A DNA stretch of 64,000 bases. It comes from Streptomyces pacificus. GTDB lineage: Bacteria; Actinomycetota; Actinomycetes; Streptomycetales; Streptomycetaceae. Within the stretch, counting starts at the first letter, position 1. Every line of letters begins with the position of its first letter. The stretch is from positions 124,001 through 188,000 of the forward strand of contig NZ_BLLG01000004.1 in NCBI RefSeq assembly GCF_011766325.1, read 5' to 3'. The notes under the pieces were generated by a model. The model was not told the DNA's origin, made no database searches, and was given only the letters and a program-made list of their open reading frames with translations. The translations under genes were made by a program, and so were the position numbers. Shown piece by piece: positions 1 through 9,377 of the stretch.

Positions 1-47
1 GTAAGAACCGTATGAGGCCTCAGCAGGGCGCGGGTGTGAGCCGTGGC

Positions 48-398
48 TCAGTTGTCGCGCTTCTCCTTGATCTTCGCGGCCTTGCCGCGCAGCTCACGGA
101 GGTAGTACAGCTTGGCCCTGCGGACGTCGCCGCGGGTGACCAGCTCGATCTTCTCGAAGATCGGGCTGTGCACCGGGAAGGTGCGCTCGACGCCGACGGA
201 GAAGGAGACCTTGCGGACCGTGAAGGTCTCGCTGACGCCCGAACCCTGGCGGCGGATGACGACGCCCTTGAACTGCTGGATGCGGGAGCGGTTGCCCTCG
301 ATGACGCGGACGTGGACGTTCACGGTGTCACCGGGGCGGAAGGCGGGGAGGTCGGTCCGCAGCGAGGCGGCGTTGACGGCGTCGAGCACATGCGACAT
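48..398 (-). CDS. rplS: 50S ribosomal protein L19
   Basis: This 116-residue protein is ribosomal protein L19, a component of the large subunit near the intersubunit bridge. The diagnostic L19 core is present ([22 protein letters not shown] at about residues 20-40, written here only as the start FRPGDTVNV, then [12 protein letters not shown] and ending with basic [18 protein letters not shown]). Its length is normal for the family. It is the last gene of the minus-strand order rpsP, KH protein, rimM, trmD, rplS, the conserved bacterial arrangement. A 138-base gap separates it from trmD, so it may have its own promoter. The identification is very secure. Confidence 0.98.
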   Translation of the reverse strand: MSHVLDAVNAASLRTDLPAFRPGDTVNVHVRVIEGNRSRIQQFKGVVIRRQGSGVSETFTVRKVSFSVGVERTFPVHSPIFEKIELVTRGDVRRAKLYYLRELRGKAAKIKEKRDN

Positions 399-536
399 GT
401 TCGTCTGCTTTCTTCGCCGATGCCACAGGTCATCGACGGTATCCGGGATGAGGGACGAGGAAGGAGGAGCCGCGGCGTCGGGGCGGGCGTCGTGTCCCCC
501 CGTGGCAGGGGCGCACGCCGGACGAACGGCAGCGGC

Positions 537-1358
537 TCATTCTTCCACGGCCTGCGGCCTGCGCCAAAATCGGCCGTCGGGGGACGGCGCCCAGCCCAGT
601 ACGGAGAGGGTCTCCCGGTCCTTCCTGTCGAACGCGGACGGGTCGCAGCGCTCGATCAGGTCCGGCCGGTGCCGGGCGGTCCGGCGCAAGGCCTCGTCTC
701 TGCGCCATCGGGCGATCCTGCCGTGGTGGCCGCTGAGCAGCACGTCCGGTACGCCGCGGCCGCGCCAGAGCGGCGGCTTGGTGTAGACGGGCCCCTCCAG
801 GAGGTCCGCCATGGCGCCGGGCGCGAAGGAGTCGTCGCGGTGGGATTCGGCGTTGCCGAGGACGCCGGGCAGCAGCCGGGCGACGGCCTCCGTCATGACG
901 AGGACGGCGGCCTCGCCCCCGGCCAGCACGTAGTCGCCGATGGAGAGCTCATGTACGGGTATGCGGGTCGCGTACTCGTCGACGACGCGGCGGTCGATGC
1001 CCTCGTAACGTGCCGGGGTGAAGATCAGCCAGGGTTGCCCGGCCAGTTCGGCGGCGAGTTCCTGGGTGAACGGGCGGCCGCTCGGGGTCGGCACCACCAG
1101 CGCGGGTGCGCAGGCGCCCGACTCGTAGCCGGAGGCGAGGACCTCGTCCAGCGCCTCGCCCCAGGGGCCGGTTTTCATGACCATGCCCGGTCCGCCGCCG
1201 TACGGGGTGTCGTCGACGGTGCTGTGCCGGTCGTGCGTCCAGTCCCGAAGGTCGTGGAGGTGGACGTCGAGCTGCCCGCGTGCCCGGGCCTTGCCGACGA
1301 GCGAGACGTTCAGCGGCTCCAGGTACTCGGGGAAGATGGTGACGATGTCGAGACGCAT
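537..1358 (-). CDS. trmD: tRNA (guanine-N1)-methyltransferase
   Basis: TrmD methylates G37 next to the anticodon of tRNAs reading CNN codons, using S-adenosylmethionine, and prevents frameshifting. The 273-residue protein begins [13 protein letters not shown] and carries the SPOUT-fold knot signature with IGDYVLAGGEAAVLV around residues 140-155, as well as the DDTPYGGGPGMVM loop near residue 50. The ATG shares one base with the TGA stop of rimM (TGATG), so the two are translationally coupled. A C-terminal tail extends a little beyond the enterobacterial enzyme, as is usual in actinobacteria. Confidence 0.97.
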   Translation of the reverse strand: MRLDIVTIFPEYLEPLNVSLVGKARARGQLDVHLHDLRDWTHDRHSTVDDTPYGGGPGMVMKTGPWGEALDEVLASGYESGACAPALVVPTPSGRPFTQELAAELAGQPWLIFTPARYEGIDRRVVDEYATRIPVHELSIGDYVLAGGEAAVLVMTEAVARLLPGVLGNAESHRDDSFAPGAMADLLEGPVYTKPPLWRGRGVPDVLLSGHHGRIARWRRDEALRRTARHRPDLIERCDPSAFDRKDRETLSVLGWAPSPDGRFWRRPQAVEE

Positions 1359-1939
1359 CAGTGCCCGTCCTCGGTGTCCGCGTCACGCCGGGGGGCGCCC
1401 TCCGCGTCCTGCCGCGAGGCGGTCTCCGCACGGTCGTCGACGAGGCCGGGGGGCGGGTCGACCACCGCCCTCTGCTCGGCCAGGTCGATCTCGGTGACGA
1501 TCTGCTCGACGAACGGGATCATGACCTCGCTCCCGTCGGGCCGTTCGACGATGAAGAGGTCCTGCGACGGCAGATGGGAGATCTCCGTGATCCGGCCGAT
1601 CTCCGTGCCGTCCGCGAGCACCACGTCCAGGTCCATGAGCTGGTGGTCGTAGTACTCGTCGGGCTCCTCCGGCAGCACCTCCGGGTCGATCTCCGCGATC
1701 AGCAGGGTGTTGCGCAGCGCCTCGGCGCCGTCGCGGTTCCGGACGCCTTCGAAGCGCAGCAGCAGCCGGCCGCTGTGCACCCGGCCCGTCTCGATGGTCA
1801 GCGGGCCCGCGGAGGCCGGTTCGGTGCCCAGCACGGCTCCGGGGGCGAGCCGCAGTTCCGGCTCGTCGGTACGCACCTCGACGGTGACCTCGCCCTTGAC
1901 TCCGTGGGCGCGGCCGATCCGTGCGACTACCAACTGCAC
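1358..1939 (-). CDS. rimM: ribosome maturation factor RimM
   Basis: RimM binds S19 in the 30S head and assists 16S rRNA maturation. The protein starts [18 protein letters not shown], the typical N-terminal beta-barrel signature, and has a PRC-barrel-like C-terminal half ([20 protein letters not shown] near residues 95-115). I place the start at the GTG because AGGAG lies eight bases upstream of it; a TTG six bases earlier would be too close to that site. The acidic C-terminal tail is variable in the family. It overlaps trmD by one base. Confidence 0.95.
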   Translation of the reverse strand: MQLVVARIGRAHGVKGEVTVEVRTDEPELRLAPGAVLGTEPASAGPLTIETGRVHSGRLLLRFEGVRNRDGAEALRNTLLIAEIDPEVLPEEPDEYYDHQLMDLDVVLADGTEIGRITEISHLPSQDLFIVERPDGSEVMIPFVEQIVTEIDLAEQRAVVDPPPGLVDDRAETASRQDAEGAPRRDADTEDGH

Positions 1940-2017
1940 GCTCAAAGCTCCTGTCGTACGACGACGGGCCGGGGAGGGCCGACCGGCCCTCCCCGGCCCG
2001 CGCCGGTGATCAACTGT

Positions 2018-2257
2018 TCAGCGGACCTGGTCCACGTCGACGAGGTCGACACGGATACCGCGGCCGCCGATGGCGCCCACGACGGTGCGCAGGGCGCGCG
2101 CGGTGCGGCCGTTGCGGCCGATCACCTTACCGAGATCGTCGGGGTGCACCCGGACCTCCAGCACCCGGCCGCGACGCAGATTGCGCGAGGCGACCTGCAC
2201 GTCCTCGGGATTGTCGACGATGCCCTTCACGAGGTGCTCGAGAGCCTCCTCGAGCAT
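2018..2257 (-). CDS. KH-domain RNA-binding protein (KhpA-like)
   Basis: This 79-residue protein is a single type II KH domain, with the nucleic-acid-binding loop IGRNGRT near residue 46 preceded by VHPDDLGKV. Such proteins (KhpA) are small RNA chaperones found in the rpsP-rimM-trmD operon of many Gram-positive bacteria. Its ATG lies two bases after the rpsP stop codon, so it is almost certainly cotranscribed and coupled with rpsP. The gap of 78 bases to rimM still fits one operon. Confidence 0.93.
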   Translation of the reverse strand: MLEEALEHLVKGIVDNPEDVQVASRNLRRGRVLEVRVHPDDLGKVIGRNGRTARALRTVVGAIGGRGIRVDLVDVDQVR

Positions 2258-2259
2258 GC

Positions 2260-2700
2260 TCAGGCCTCGGTGGACTCGGCGGGGGCCTCGGCCGCGTCCG
2301 CCTTCTTCTCGGTCTTCTTCGACTTCTGGGTGATGGCCTCACCCTTGCCCTCTTCGCCCTCGAGAGCCTTGGCGAACTCGTCGAAGGAGCGGCGCTTCTC
2401 TTCCTTCGTGGCCGGGGCGAGGAGCGGCTTCTCCGGGGCGGGCAGACCCTTGTGCTTCTGCCAGTCGCCGGTGAGCTTCAGGATCGCGAGGACCGGCTCG
2501 GTCGGCTGGGCGCCGACGGAGAGCCAGTACTGGGCGCGCTCCGAGTCGACCTCGATGCGCGACGGGTTGTACGTGGGGTGGTACAGACCGATCTCCTCGA
2601 TGGCCCGGCCGTCACGGCGGGTACGGGAGTCGGCGACGACGATGCGGTAGTGAGGCGAACGGATCTTGCCCAGACGCTTCAGCTTGATCTTGACTGCCAC
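2260..2700 (-). CDS. rpsP: 30S ribosomal protein S16
   Basis: S16 is an early-binding small-subunit protein. The sequence starts [21 protein letters not shown], the invariant S16 N-terminus, and contains the typical [20 protein letters not shown] segment in part ([13 protein letters not shown]). At 146 residues it is longer than the 80-90 residue core; the extra Lys/Ala/Glu-rich tail is characteristic of actinobacteria. The GTG start is chosen by homology and is preceded by AGGAGA. It heads the minus-strand ribosome maturation operon. Confidence 0.97.
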   Translation of the reverse strand: MAVKIKLKRLGKIRSPHYRIVVADSRTRRDGRAIEEIGLYHPTYNPSRIEVDSERAQYWLSVGAQPTEPVLAILKLTGDWQKHKGLPAPEKPLLAPATKEEKRRSFDEFAKALEGEEGKGEAITQKSKKTEKKADAAEAPAESTEA

Positions 2701-2863
2701 GGGAGTGGGATCTCCTGGTTTGACGTGGTGGGGCACAACGCGATGCCGCGTGGGGTTGCGGTACCCGATGGCCCGATGGACGCGTCAGCCGGAGGAGAGA
2801 GGGGTCCTGTGCGACTGTCGAGTACAGCTGGACATTGTGCCACACGGACGACCGCCCGGCTGA

Positions 2864-2885
2864 CCCGAGGCCGGGCGGCCTCGGG
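2864..2885 (-). terminator. hairpin after the SprT-like gene
   Basis: A perfect 9-bp inverted repeat (CCCGAGGCC / GGCCTCGGG) with a four-base loop lies just past the stop of the minus-strand SprT-like gene and upstream of rpsP. No clear T-run follows, which is common for Streptomyces terminators. It probably separates the two transcripts. Confidence 0.5.
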
Positions 2886-2940
2886 CCGGCCCGGCCGGCA
2901 CTCGGGGTGCGGCAGGGTGCGGCCGGGTGCGGCACCCCGC

Positions 2941-3534
2941 TCAGCTCGCCGCCGCCACCGGTTCCGGGATCCGGAACGGCTTGCCGCAGCCACCGCAGAC
3001 GATCGGGGCCTGGGCGAGGACCGAGGGGACCACCCGGACGTTTCTGCCGCAGTCGCAGACCGCCTTGACCCGGACCCCGCCGCCGGAGGAGCCGTGGCGG
3101 GCCGCCGGGCCGCGGAAGGTCCGTTTGGTGTCGGATGCGGTGGCGACCGTGTGCGCGGCGAGAGCGCGCTGCAGCCGCTCGATGGTCGGCCGGTACCTCC
3201 GCTTCGCCTCGGGGGTGAGCGTAACCAGCGAGAAGCCGCTGCTGGGGTGCGGCTCCTCCGGGTGGTCAAGGCCCATCTCCTCGGCGATCGCCAGGAACCG
3301 GCGGTTGTGGTAGCGGCCGGCGCGCGAGGTGTCGCGGACCCCTCGGGCGGCGGCGATGCCGTGGACTGCCTCGTGGAGCAGTCGCTCGAAGGAGAGTTCG
3401 TGCCCGCAGGCCGACGAGGACTCTCCGATCAGTGACTCTGGCGCGGCAAGATCGGGCAGCTCGGGGTGGTGCCGCTGAATGTCGGCCCACGCCTGTGCCA
3501 GCTCTGCGGCGAGAACAGGTGGTGTCGTGCTCAC
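2941..3534 (-). CDS. SprT-like zinc metalloprotein with C-terminal zinc ribbon
   Basis: The protein of about 197 residues has a HEAVH zincin motif (HExxH) in LLHEAVHGIAAARG around residue 60, followed by RYHNRRF, the arrangement seen in SprT-family putative proteases. Near the C-terminus there are paired cysteines (VCDCG and VCGGCG) that suggest a zinc ribbon. A role in proteolysis of DNA-bound proteins is only an analogy with Spartan/SprT. The GTG start is preferred by homology in composition, but the Shine-Dalgarno site is weak, and ATG codons at 3570 and 3585 remain possible; an A+T-rich patch lies just upstream of 3585. Confidence 0.7.
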   Translation of the reverse strand: MSTTPPVLAAELAQAWADIQRHHPELPDLAAPESLIGESSSACGHELSFERLLHEAVHGIAAARGVRDTSRAGRYHNRRFLAIAEEMGLDHPEEPHPSSGFSLVTLTPEAKRRYRPTIERLQRALAAHTVATASDTKRTFRGPAARHGSSGGGVRVKAVCDCGRNVRVVPSVLAQAPIVCGGCGKPFRIPEPVAAAS

Positions 3535-3585
3535 GTCGTGACAACGAGCCGGACGCTCCCCGGGTTCCATTCCGGGGCATCTCAA

Positions 3586-4420
3586 ATAATTTGCACGTAC
3601 CCGTCAGTTGCCCTCGATGCATCCACACGCGGGCGGCTGCGCTGATCTGCGGAGGAGCCTCGCAGCTCACCACAAGGTGGTACGTAGTCCGCGTCCACGC
3701 GGCAACCCGGCACCGGCCGGGACCCATGCACGGCTCCGGGAGCCGCTCGCCGGTGCGGACGCCCCCGGCAGGGGCATGCCGCCGCCGGCGCCGCGCCTGC
3801 CGCCCCGCCTTCCGCGCCGCGCCCGGCGGGTTCGGGGTGCCGCGTCCGTCCGGAGTCGCGGCACGTTCGCGAGCGTACCGGGAGGGCAGCAGGACCCGGG
3901 CACCCGCCCCTGTCCGCCGGATGCCCGCCGCACCGCGGCCGGGCCCCGGGCCAAAACCGCACCCGCCGCCGGGGGCGGCAGACTTCCGGCACCCCCGCCG
4001 CCCCGGACATCCGCCGAAGGCTGCCCCGCTGGTGCGGGCATCGGTGAGGGCCCCCGGCCGGAGTCCCTGGCGCCGCGCCACCCGCCTTCGGGCTCTGGAC
4101 CCGGGGGCCGGCGGCTCGGGGGCCCGGTGGGCTCGGGCCCTGACCCGGCGTCGCGGCGGGGCCCGGGGGCCGGCGGAAGGCGCCCGCCGCGCGGGGACCC
4201 GCGGTTCTGCATGGCGGGAATCACGGGGGAGCGGCACTCTGGATGCGGAAAGACTCCGGGCGCGCGGGAGGCACGACCGGGGCATCCGAGCCATTGCGGT
4301 GCGGCCTCTGGACGTACCGGGCGAAGCGCAGTTCCCTGGCATACGGGGGGCGCGAGCGATACGACACGGGGGCTGTCCAGCAGGGCAAGACTGACCTCTC
4401 GGCGGATTGGGGCGCTTTCG
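3586..4420. other. 835-base gap without a convincing gene
   Basis: Apart from an A+T-rich patch at about 3580-3600 that may be the promoter of the leftward SprT-like gene, this is uniformly G+C-rich sequence. Long open frames exist on both strands but they are Arg/Pro/Gly/Ala-rich shadows without domains or ribosome-binding sites. I see no RNA gene or repeat array in it. Confidence 0.5.
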
Positions 4421-5278
4421 ATGACACCTACGCTCGTCCCGCACCACCCTCGCACCTCCTCGGCGCCCCCGGCGGACACCGGGAGACGCGCCCGCGACTG
4501 GGCCGAGATCCAGGAACGGATGCTGGCGCCGCTGTACGAGGCGGTGTACGAGCATCTGGAGGTCGGCCCCGGCACCCGTGTACTCGGCCTCGGCTGCGGC
4601 TCCGGCCTGGCCCTGCTGATGGCCGCGGGACGCGGCGCGAGCGTCACCGGCGTCGACACGGACCGGGCGAGGACGGCGCTGGCGCGCGAGCGGCTCGACT
4701 CCGGGCCGGAGCACCCCGGGTCGGGGGCCCCGCCCTGCGTCCGGGTGGTCGAGGGCGGGCCGGAGGAGGCCGCCGGTCCTCGCAGCCCGCGGTTCAACAT
4801 GATCACGGTTTTTCAGCCGATCGGGTGCACGGCCGGCGACTCCGAGGGGTTGGTGCCCGCACTGGAGGCAGCGGTTCCGCTTGCCGAACGCGGCAGCCCC
4901 GTGGTGCTCGCGGGCTGGGGTCCGCCCGAGCGATGCGCCACCTCGGCCGTGCTGCGGGTGGCGAGCAGGCTGACCGAGCGGCTGCGCTCGGACGGCGGCT
5001 GGCGGCCGACGCTCAGGGACGACCTGGAGGACGTGGCGTCCAGGGCGGGCATACGCCCGGACGGTTCAGGCCGGGTGTCGTGCCCCTTCGGCTACGCGGA
5101 TCCGGACAGCGCGCTTCGCGGTCTGCTGTCGACCGGCCTCTTCGACGCTGCGGTACGGGCGACGGACCCGGCGCAGGTGGCGAAGGAGGTCGAGGAGGCG
5201 CTCCATCCCCATGTGCGGGCCGACGGGACGGTGTGGATGCCGAACGTCTTCCGGTATCTGATAGCCCGTACGCCCTGA
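4421..5278 (+). CDS. SAM-dependent class I methyltransferase
   Basis: This 285-residue protein has the Rossmann-fold SAM-binding motif I VLGLGCGSGLALLMAAGRG (core LGCGSG) near residue 50, followed by an acidic residue at the end of strand two (VTGVDTDRA). The rest is weakly conserved, so the substrate cannot be assigned. The start ATG beginning MTPTLVPHH is chosen because upstream in-frame sequence is low-complexity and unlike a protein. It is transcribed alone, opposite to its neighbours, between the SprT-like gene and the FtsH gene. The genomic position is conserved in streptomycetes as far as I recall. Confidence 0.8.
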   Translation: MTPTLVPHHPRTSSAPPADTGRRARDWAEIQERMLAPLYEAVYEHLEVGPGTRVLGLGCGSGLALLMAAGRGASVTGVDTDRARTALARERLDSGPEHPGSGAPPCVRVVEGGPEEAAGPRSPRFNMITVFQPIGCTAGDSEGLVPALEAAVPLAERGSPVVLAGWGPPERCATSAVLRVASRLTERLRSDGGWRPTLRDDLEDVASRAGIRPDGSGRVSCPFGYADPDSALRGLLSTGLFDAAVRATDPAQVAKEVEEALHPHVRADGTVWMPNVFRYLIARTP

Positions 5279-5365
5279 GGAGTCGATGCACGCGGTGACG
5301 ACGGCGGCCCCTGACGGCGGGCGCATGAGAGCGCCTTCCCTGCGGCAGCGGATCCGCGACGGCGC

Positions 5366-7288
5366 TCAGTGGCCGTTCGCTTCCTTCTTGAGCCGGGGGA
5401 TGCCCGCGGCCCGGTACGCCTCCTCCTCGTCCAGCGTCTCGGCGGCCAGGAGTGCCTCGGCCAGCGCGTCCAGCCGGTCGCGGTTGTCGCGGAGCTGCCG
5501 GCAGGCGCTCTCGTAGCACTCCTCCGCGATCCTGCGCATCTCATGGTCCACCGCGTCCAGCGTCGCCGGGGCCGCGGCGAGCCCGTACGGCTCCTGGCCG
5601 TCCCCGGGCACCGCGGTGAAGCGGCCGACCCGTTCGCTCATCCCCCAGCGTCCGACCATGCCCCTGACCAGCCGGGTCACCTGCTCCAGGTCGTTCTCCG
5701 AACCGGTGGTGACGATCCCGAAGACGACGTGCTCCGCCGCCATGCCGCCGAGCGCGCCGATGACCCTGCCGCGCAGGTACTCCTCCGTGTACGCGTACTT
5801 GTCGGCGTCGGGGGTGGAGAGGGTGACGCCCAGGGCCCGGCCGCGCGGGACGATCGTGACCTTGCGGACGGGGTCGGCGCCCGGCTGGAGCATGCCGAGC
5901 AGGGCGTGACCGCTCTCGTGGTAGGCGGTCCTGCGGCGCTCCCCCTCGGGCATCACCAGCGCGCGCTCCGCGCCGAGCTGCACCTTCTCCAGTGCGTCGG
6001 AGAGATCCCGCTGGGTCACCCGGCCCTGGCGCCGCTTGACGGCGAGCAGCGCGGCCTCGTTGGCGAGGTTGGCCAGTTCGGCACCCGTCATGCCCGGTGT
6101 CGTCCGGGCCACCTGCGCCAGGTCGACGCCGGAGGCGAGCGGGATGTCCCGGGTGTGGATCCTGAGGATCGCCTCGCGGCCCGCCCGGTCGGGCGGGCTG
6201 ACGTGCACGATCCGGTCGAAGCGCCCGGGCCGGGTGAGCGCGGGGTCGAGGACGTCCGCGCGGTTGGTCGCGGCGATGACGACGACGCCCTCCGATCCGG
6301 TGAAGCCGTCCATCTCGGTCAGGATCTGGTTGAGCGTCTGCTCCCGCTCGTCGTGCCCGCCGACGGTCGCGCCCCCTCCGCGCACCCGTCCGATGGTGTC
6401 GATCTCGTCGATGAAGACGATGGCCGGAGCGACCTTGCGGGCCTCGGCGAACAGCTCGCGGACGCGGGATGCCCCGACGCCCACGATCATCTCGATGAAC
6501 TCCGACGCGGACGCGGAGAAGAACGGCACCCCCGCCTCGCCCGCCACGGCCCGTGCGAGCAGCGTCTTGCCGGTGCCCGGCGGACCGGCGAGCAGGACGC
6601 CGCCGGGCATGCGCGCACCCATGGCCCGGTAGACATCGGGGTTCTTGAGGAAGTCGACGACATCGTCCAGCTCGCCCTGGACCTCGTCGATCCCCGCCAC
6701 GTCGGCGAAGGTGGTGCGCCGGTGGGGTTCCAGCTCCACGGGGCGCGGAGGCGCCTTGCGGCCCAGTGGGCCGCCGCCCAGCCGTGGCCCCAGACGTCTC
6801 GCCAGAACCACCCAGAGCAGCACGAGGATCGCGATCGGCGCGAGGGAGAGCAGCAGGTTGGCCGGCAGGCTGCGCTGGACGACGACCGGTTCGGCCGTGA
6901 CGGTCACACCCTTCCGGCTCAGCTGCTGCCAGAGGTCGTCCTCCGCGAACTCCGGCCGCTGGGTGCGGAAGGTGGTGTAGTCGCCCTCGCCGTCGGGGAT
7001 CGGCTGCCCGGCCCTCAGCTCCCCCTCGATCGTGTCGCCCTTGGCGTAGATCCTGGTGACGTTGCCCGCCTCGACCTGCTTGCCGAACTCGGTGTACGAG
7101 ATCGTCTGCTCGCCACCCCCGGCGAAGTACGACAGAATCCCGTAGGCGACGAGGAAGAGGGCCGCGGCGGAGGCGGCGAGCCCGATCCAGCCGCCGGGCG
7201 GCCTTCTGCGCGGCGGTGCGGACGGCGGTGCCCCCTCCGAGCGCCAGGGCTGGTCGGTGCGGTCGCGCGGAGGTACGGAATTGGCCAC
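5366..7288 (-). CDS. ftsH: ATP-dependent zinc metalloprotease FtsH
   Basis: FtsH is a membrane-anchored AAA+ protease that degrades misfolded and regulatory membrane proteins. The 640-residue protein has two membrane segments (about residues 34-55 and 144-163) flanking an extracytoplasmic domain, Walker A GPPGTGKT at 235-242, Walker B VFIDEID near 291, the second region of homology [19 protein letters not shown], and the zinc site HESGH at 457-461. Serine replaces the usual alanine of HEAGH. The GTG start has a strong GGAGGG site. The position next to ffh suggests this is a second, shorter paralogue rather than the main streptomycete FtsH, which lies elsewhere; that is recollection, not seen here. 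Confidence 0.93.
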   Translation of the reverse strand: MANSVPPRDRTDQPWRSEGAPPSAPPRRRPPGGWIGLAASAAALFLVAYGILSYFAGGGEQTISYTEFGKQVEAGNVTRIYAKGDTIEGELRAGQPIPDGEGDYTTFRTQRPEFAEDDLWQQLSRKGVTVTAEPVVVQRSLPANLLLSLAPIAILVLLWVVLARRLGPRLGGGPLGRKAPPRPVELEPHRRTTFADVAGIDEVQGELDDVVDFLKNPDVYRAMGARMPGGVLLAGPPGTGKTLLARAVAGEAGVPFFSASASEFIEMIVGVGASRVRELFAEARKVAPAIVFIDEIDTIGRVRGGGATVGGHDEREQTLNQILTEMDGFTGSEGVVVIAATNRADVLDPALTRPGRFDRIVHVSPPDRAGREAILRIHTRDIPLASGVDLAQVARTTPGMTGAELANLANEAALLAVKRRQGRVTQRDLSDALEKVQLGAERALVMPEGERRRTAYHESGHALLGMLQPGADPVRKVTIVPRGRALGVTLSTPDADKYAYTEEYLRGRVIGALGGMAAEHVVFGIVTTGSENDLEQVTRLVRGMVGRWGMSERVGRFTAVPGDGQEPYGLAAAPATLDAVDHEMRRIAEECYESACRQLRDNRDRLDALAEALLAAETLDEEEAYRAAGIPRLKKEANGH

Positions 7289-7619
7289 GGCCTGCCCTCC
7301 GGTCCCTCGGCTGCTCCCGATCTCTGCCCATGAGCGCACAGAACAGGACCCGCTGCCACCCGGAGCGGGACGCGGTGGGACGGGTCTTCCCGCCGGCCGG
7401 GGTGCGGCGCGGCCGGGGCCCCGCGACCGGGTGATCACGGGGCCCCGGGTGCCGGCGATACCGTCGCCCGATGCGCCAGGCCCCTCGGAACGGGTCCGCC
7501 CCGAACCCGGCCGCCGGGTCGGGTGCACGCCGCAGGTCGCCCTCGGCGTCCGGGCGCCGCGGATTCCGCCGACGGCGCCCGGCCGGCGGCCGGTCGGCGG
7601 CCGGGCCGGTCAGCCCATG
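7289..7619. other. 331-base intergenic region between ftsH and ffh
   Basis: Both flanking genes run leftward. The part just past the ffh stop is rich in GGCCGG/CCGGCC and can fold into a G+C-rich hairpin at about 7575-7612, a plausible ffh terminator. The rest should hold the ftsH promoter, but I cannot pick out a convincing -10/-35 pair. Confidence 0.35.
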
Positions 7620-9170
7620 TCAGCCCATGAACTTCCTGAACTCCTCCGGGAGCTCGAAGTCCTCAGCGCCCTGCCCGCCCGCCGGGAGGCCGAACGGGCT
7701 CCCCTGGCCGGCCTGCCGGCGCCGCGCCTCGGCGGCCTGCTCCTCGGCCTTGCGCTTCATCGGGTTGCCGGAGCGCTGCTTGCCCTTGGCCTGCTTCTGC
7801 TTCTTCTTCTGGCGCCCCGGGCCGCCGCCCATGCCCGGGATGCCCGGCATGCCCGGCATACCGCCGCCCTGGGCCATCCGCGACATCATCTTGCGGGCCT
7901 CGAAGAACCTCTCCACCAGGTTCTTCACCGCGCTGACGTCGACACCGGAGCCGCGGGCGATGCGGGCCCGGCGCGAGCCGTTGATGATCGTCGGGTCGGT
8001 GCGCTCAGCGGGCGTCATCGACTTGATGATCGCCGCCGTCCGGTCGACGTCCCGCTCGTCGATGTTGTTGATCTGATCCTTGATCTGCCCCATGCCCGGC
8101 AGCATTCCGAGCAGCTTGGAGATGGATCCCATCTTCCTGACCTGCTCCATCTGGGCCAGGAAGTCGTCGAGCGTGAACTCCTTGGGCCCCTTCGCCAGCT
8201 TGGCCGCCATCTTCTCGGCCTCGGCCTGGCTGAAGGTCTGCTCGGCCTTCTCGATCAGCGACAGCATGTCGCCCATGCCGAGGATGCGGGACGCCATGCG
8301 GTCCGGGTGGAACGCGTCGAACTCGTCCAGCTTCTCGCCGTTCGAAGCGAACATGATCTGCTTGCCGGTGACGTGCGCGATGGAGAGCGCGGCACCGCCG
8401 CGGGCGTCGCCGTCCAGCTTGGACAGCACCACTCCGTCGAAGCCGACGCCGTCGCGGAACGCCTCCGCGGTGTTGACCGCGTCCTGGCCGATCATCGCGT
8501 CGACGACGAAGAGGACCTCGTCGGGGCCGACCGCGTCACGGATGTCCGCGGCCTGCCGCATCATCTCCTGGTCGATGCCGAGCCGGCCCGCGGTGTCGAC
8601 GACGACGACGTCGTGGACCTTCGACCTGGCGTACTCGATCGACTCCTTGGCGACCTGCACCGGGTCGCCCACACCGTTGCCGGGCTGGGGCGCGAAGACC
8701 GCGACGCCCGCGCGTTCGGCGACGACGGCCAGCTGGTTCACCGCGTTGGGGCGCTGCAGGTCGCAGGCGACGAGCAGCGGGGAGTGGCCCTGGCCCTTGA
8801 GCCAGCGGCCGAGCTTGCCGGCCAGCGTGGTCTTGCCGGCGCCCTGGAGGCCCGCGAGCATGATCACCGTGGGCGGCTGCTTGGCGAAGCGCAGGCGGCG
8901 GGTCTCGCCGCCCAGGATGCCGACGAGCTCCTCGTTGACGATCTTGATGACCTGCTGGGCCGGGTTCAGCGCCTGGGACACCTCGGCGCCGAGGGCGCGC
9001 TCCTTGACCTGCTTGATGAAGGCGCGCACGACGGGCAGCGCCACATCGGCCTCGAGCAGCGCGATACGGATCTCCCGTGCCGTGGCGTCGATGTCGGCCT
9101 CGGACAGGCGGCCCTTGCCCCGGAGGTTCTTGAATGTCGCGGCAAGGCGGTCGGAGAGGGTGTCGAACAC
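7620..9170 (-). CDS. ffh: signal recognition particle protein Ffh
   Basis: Ffh is the GTPase of the signal recognition particle, which targets nascent membrane and secreted proteins through FtsY. The 516-residue protein has the N domain (FDTLSDRLAATFKNLRGKGRL), the G domain with P-loop GLQGAGKTTLAGKL near residue 105 and DTAGR, and a methionine-rich M domain (MMSRMAQGGG, then repeated GMPG) ending in a basic tail KKKQKQAKGKQR. The GTG start is placed at the family-typical FDTLSDRL. Its receptor FtsY is encoded about 8 kb away in this window. Confidence 0.97.
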   Translation of the reverse strand: MFDTLSDRLAATFKNLRGKGRLSEADIDATAREIRIALLEADVALPVVRAFIKQVKERALGAEVSQALNPAQQVIKIVNEELVGILGGETRRLRFAKQPPTVIMLAGLQGAGKTTLAGKLGRWLKGQGHSPLLVACDLQRPNAVNQLAVVAERAGVAVFAPQPGNGVGDPVQVAKESIEYARSKVHDVVVVDTAGRLGIDQEMMRQAADIRDAVGPDEVLFVVDAMIGQDAVNTAEAFRDGVGFDGVVLSKLDGDARGGAALSIAHVTGKQIMFASNGEKLDEFDAFHPDRMASRILGMGDMLSLIEKAEQTFSQAEAEKMAAKLAKGPKEFTLDDFLAQMEQVRKMGSISKLLGMLPGMGQIKDQINNIDERDVDRTAAIIKSMTPAERTDPTIINGSRRARIARGSGVDVSAVKNLVERFFEARKMMSRMAQGGGMPGMPGIPGMGGGPGRQKKKQKQAKGKQRSGNPMKRKAEEQAAEARRRQAGQGSPFGLPAGGQGAEDFELPEEFRKFMG

Positions 9171-9377
9171 GGTGGTCGCGGATCCTCGGGTCTCGGGGGC
9201 GGGCGGACGGATGCCACCCAAGGGTATCCGGCCGCCTGGGATGGGGTCTGCCCCCCGGCACGCGACAGGACGCCGGCGGGGTCACGTCCGCCGGTGCAGT
9301 CGTCCGCCGGTGGGTCCACCGGCCGGTGAGGGGACATCCGGGCGGGTGCGGCGGGGCCCCGCCCGGGTCCGGGGCGT

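Noticed and set aside
12..1652. Very long plus-strand open frame over rplS, trmD and rimM
   Set aside because: It is the antisense shadow of three well conserved minus-strand genes; composition is Arg/Gly/Asp/Val-rich and no domain is seen.
3608..4420. In-frame extension upstream of the methyltransferase
   Set aside because: Low-complexity, Pro/Arg/Gly-rich translation, no ribosome-binding site; methyltransferase homologues begin near the chosen ATG.
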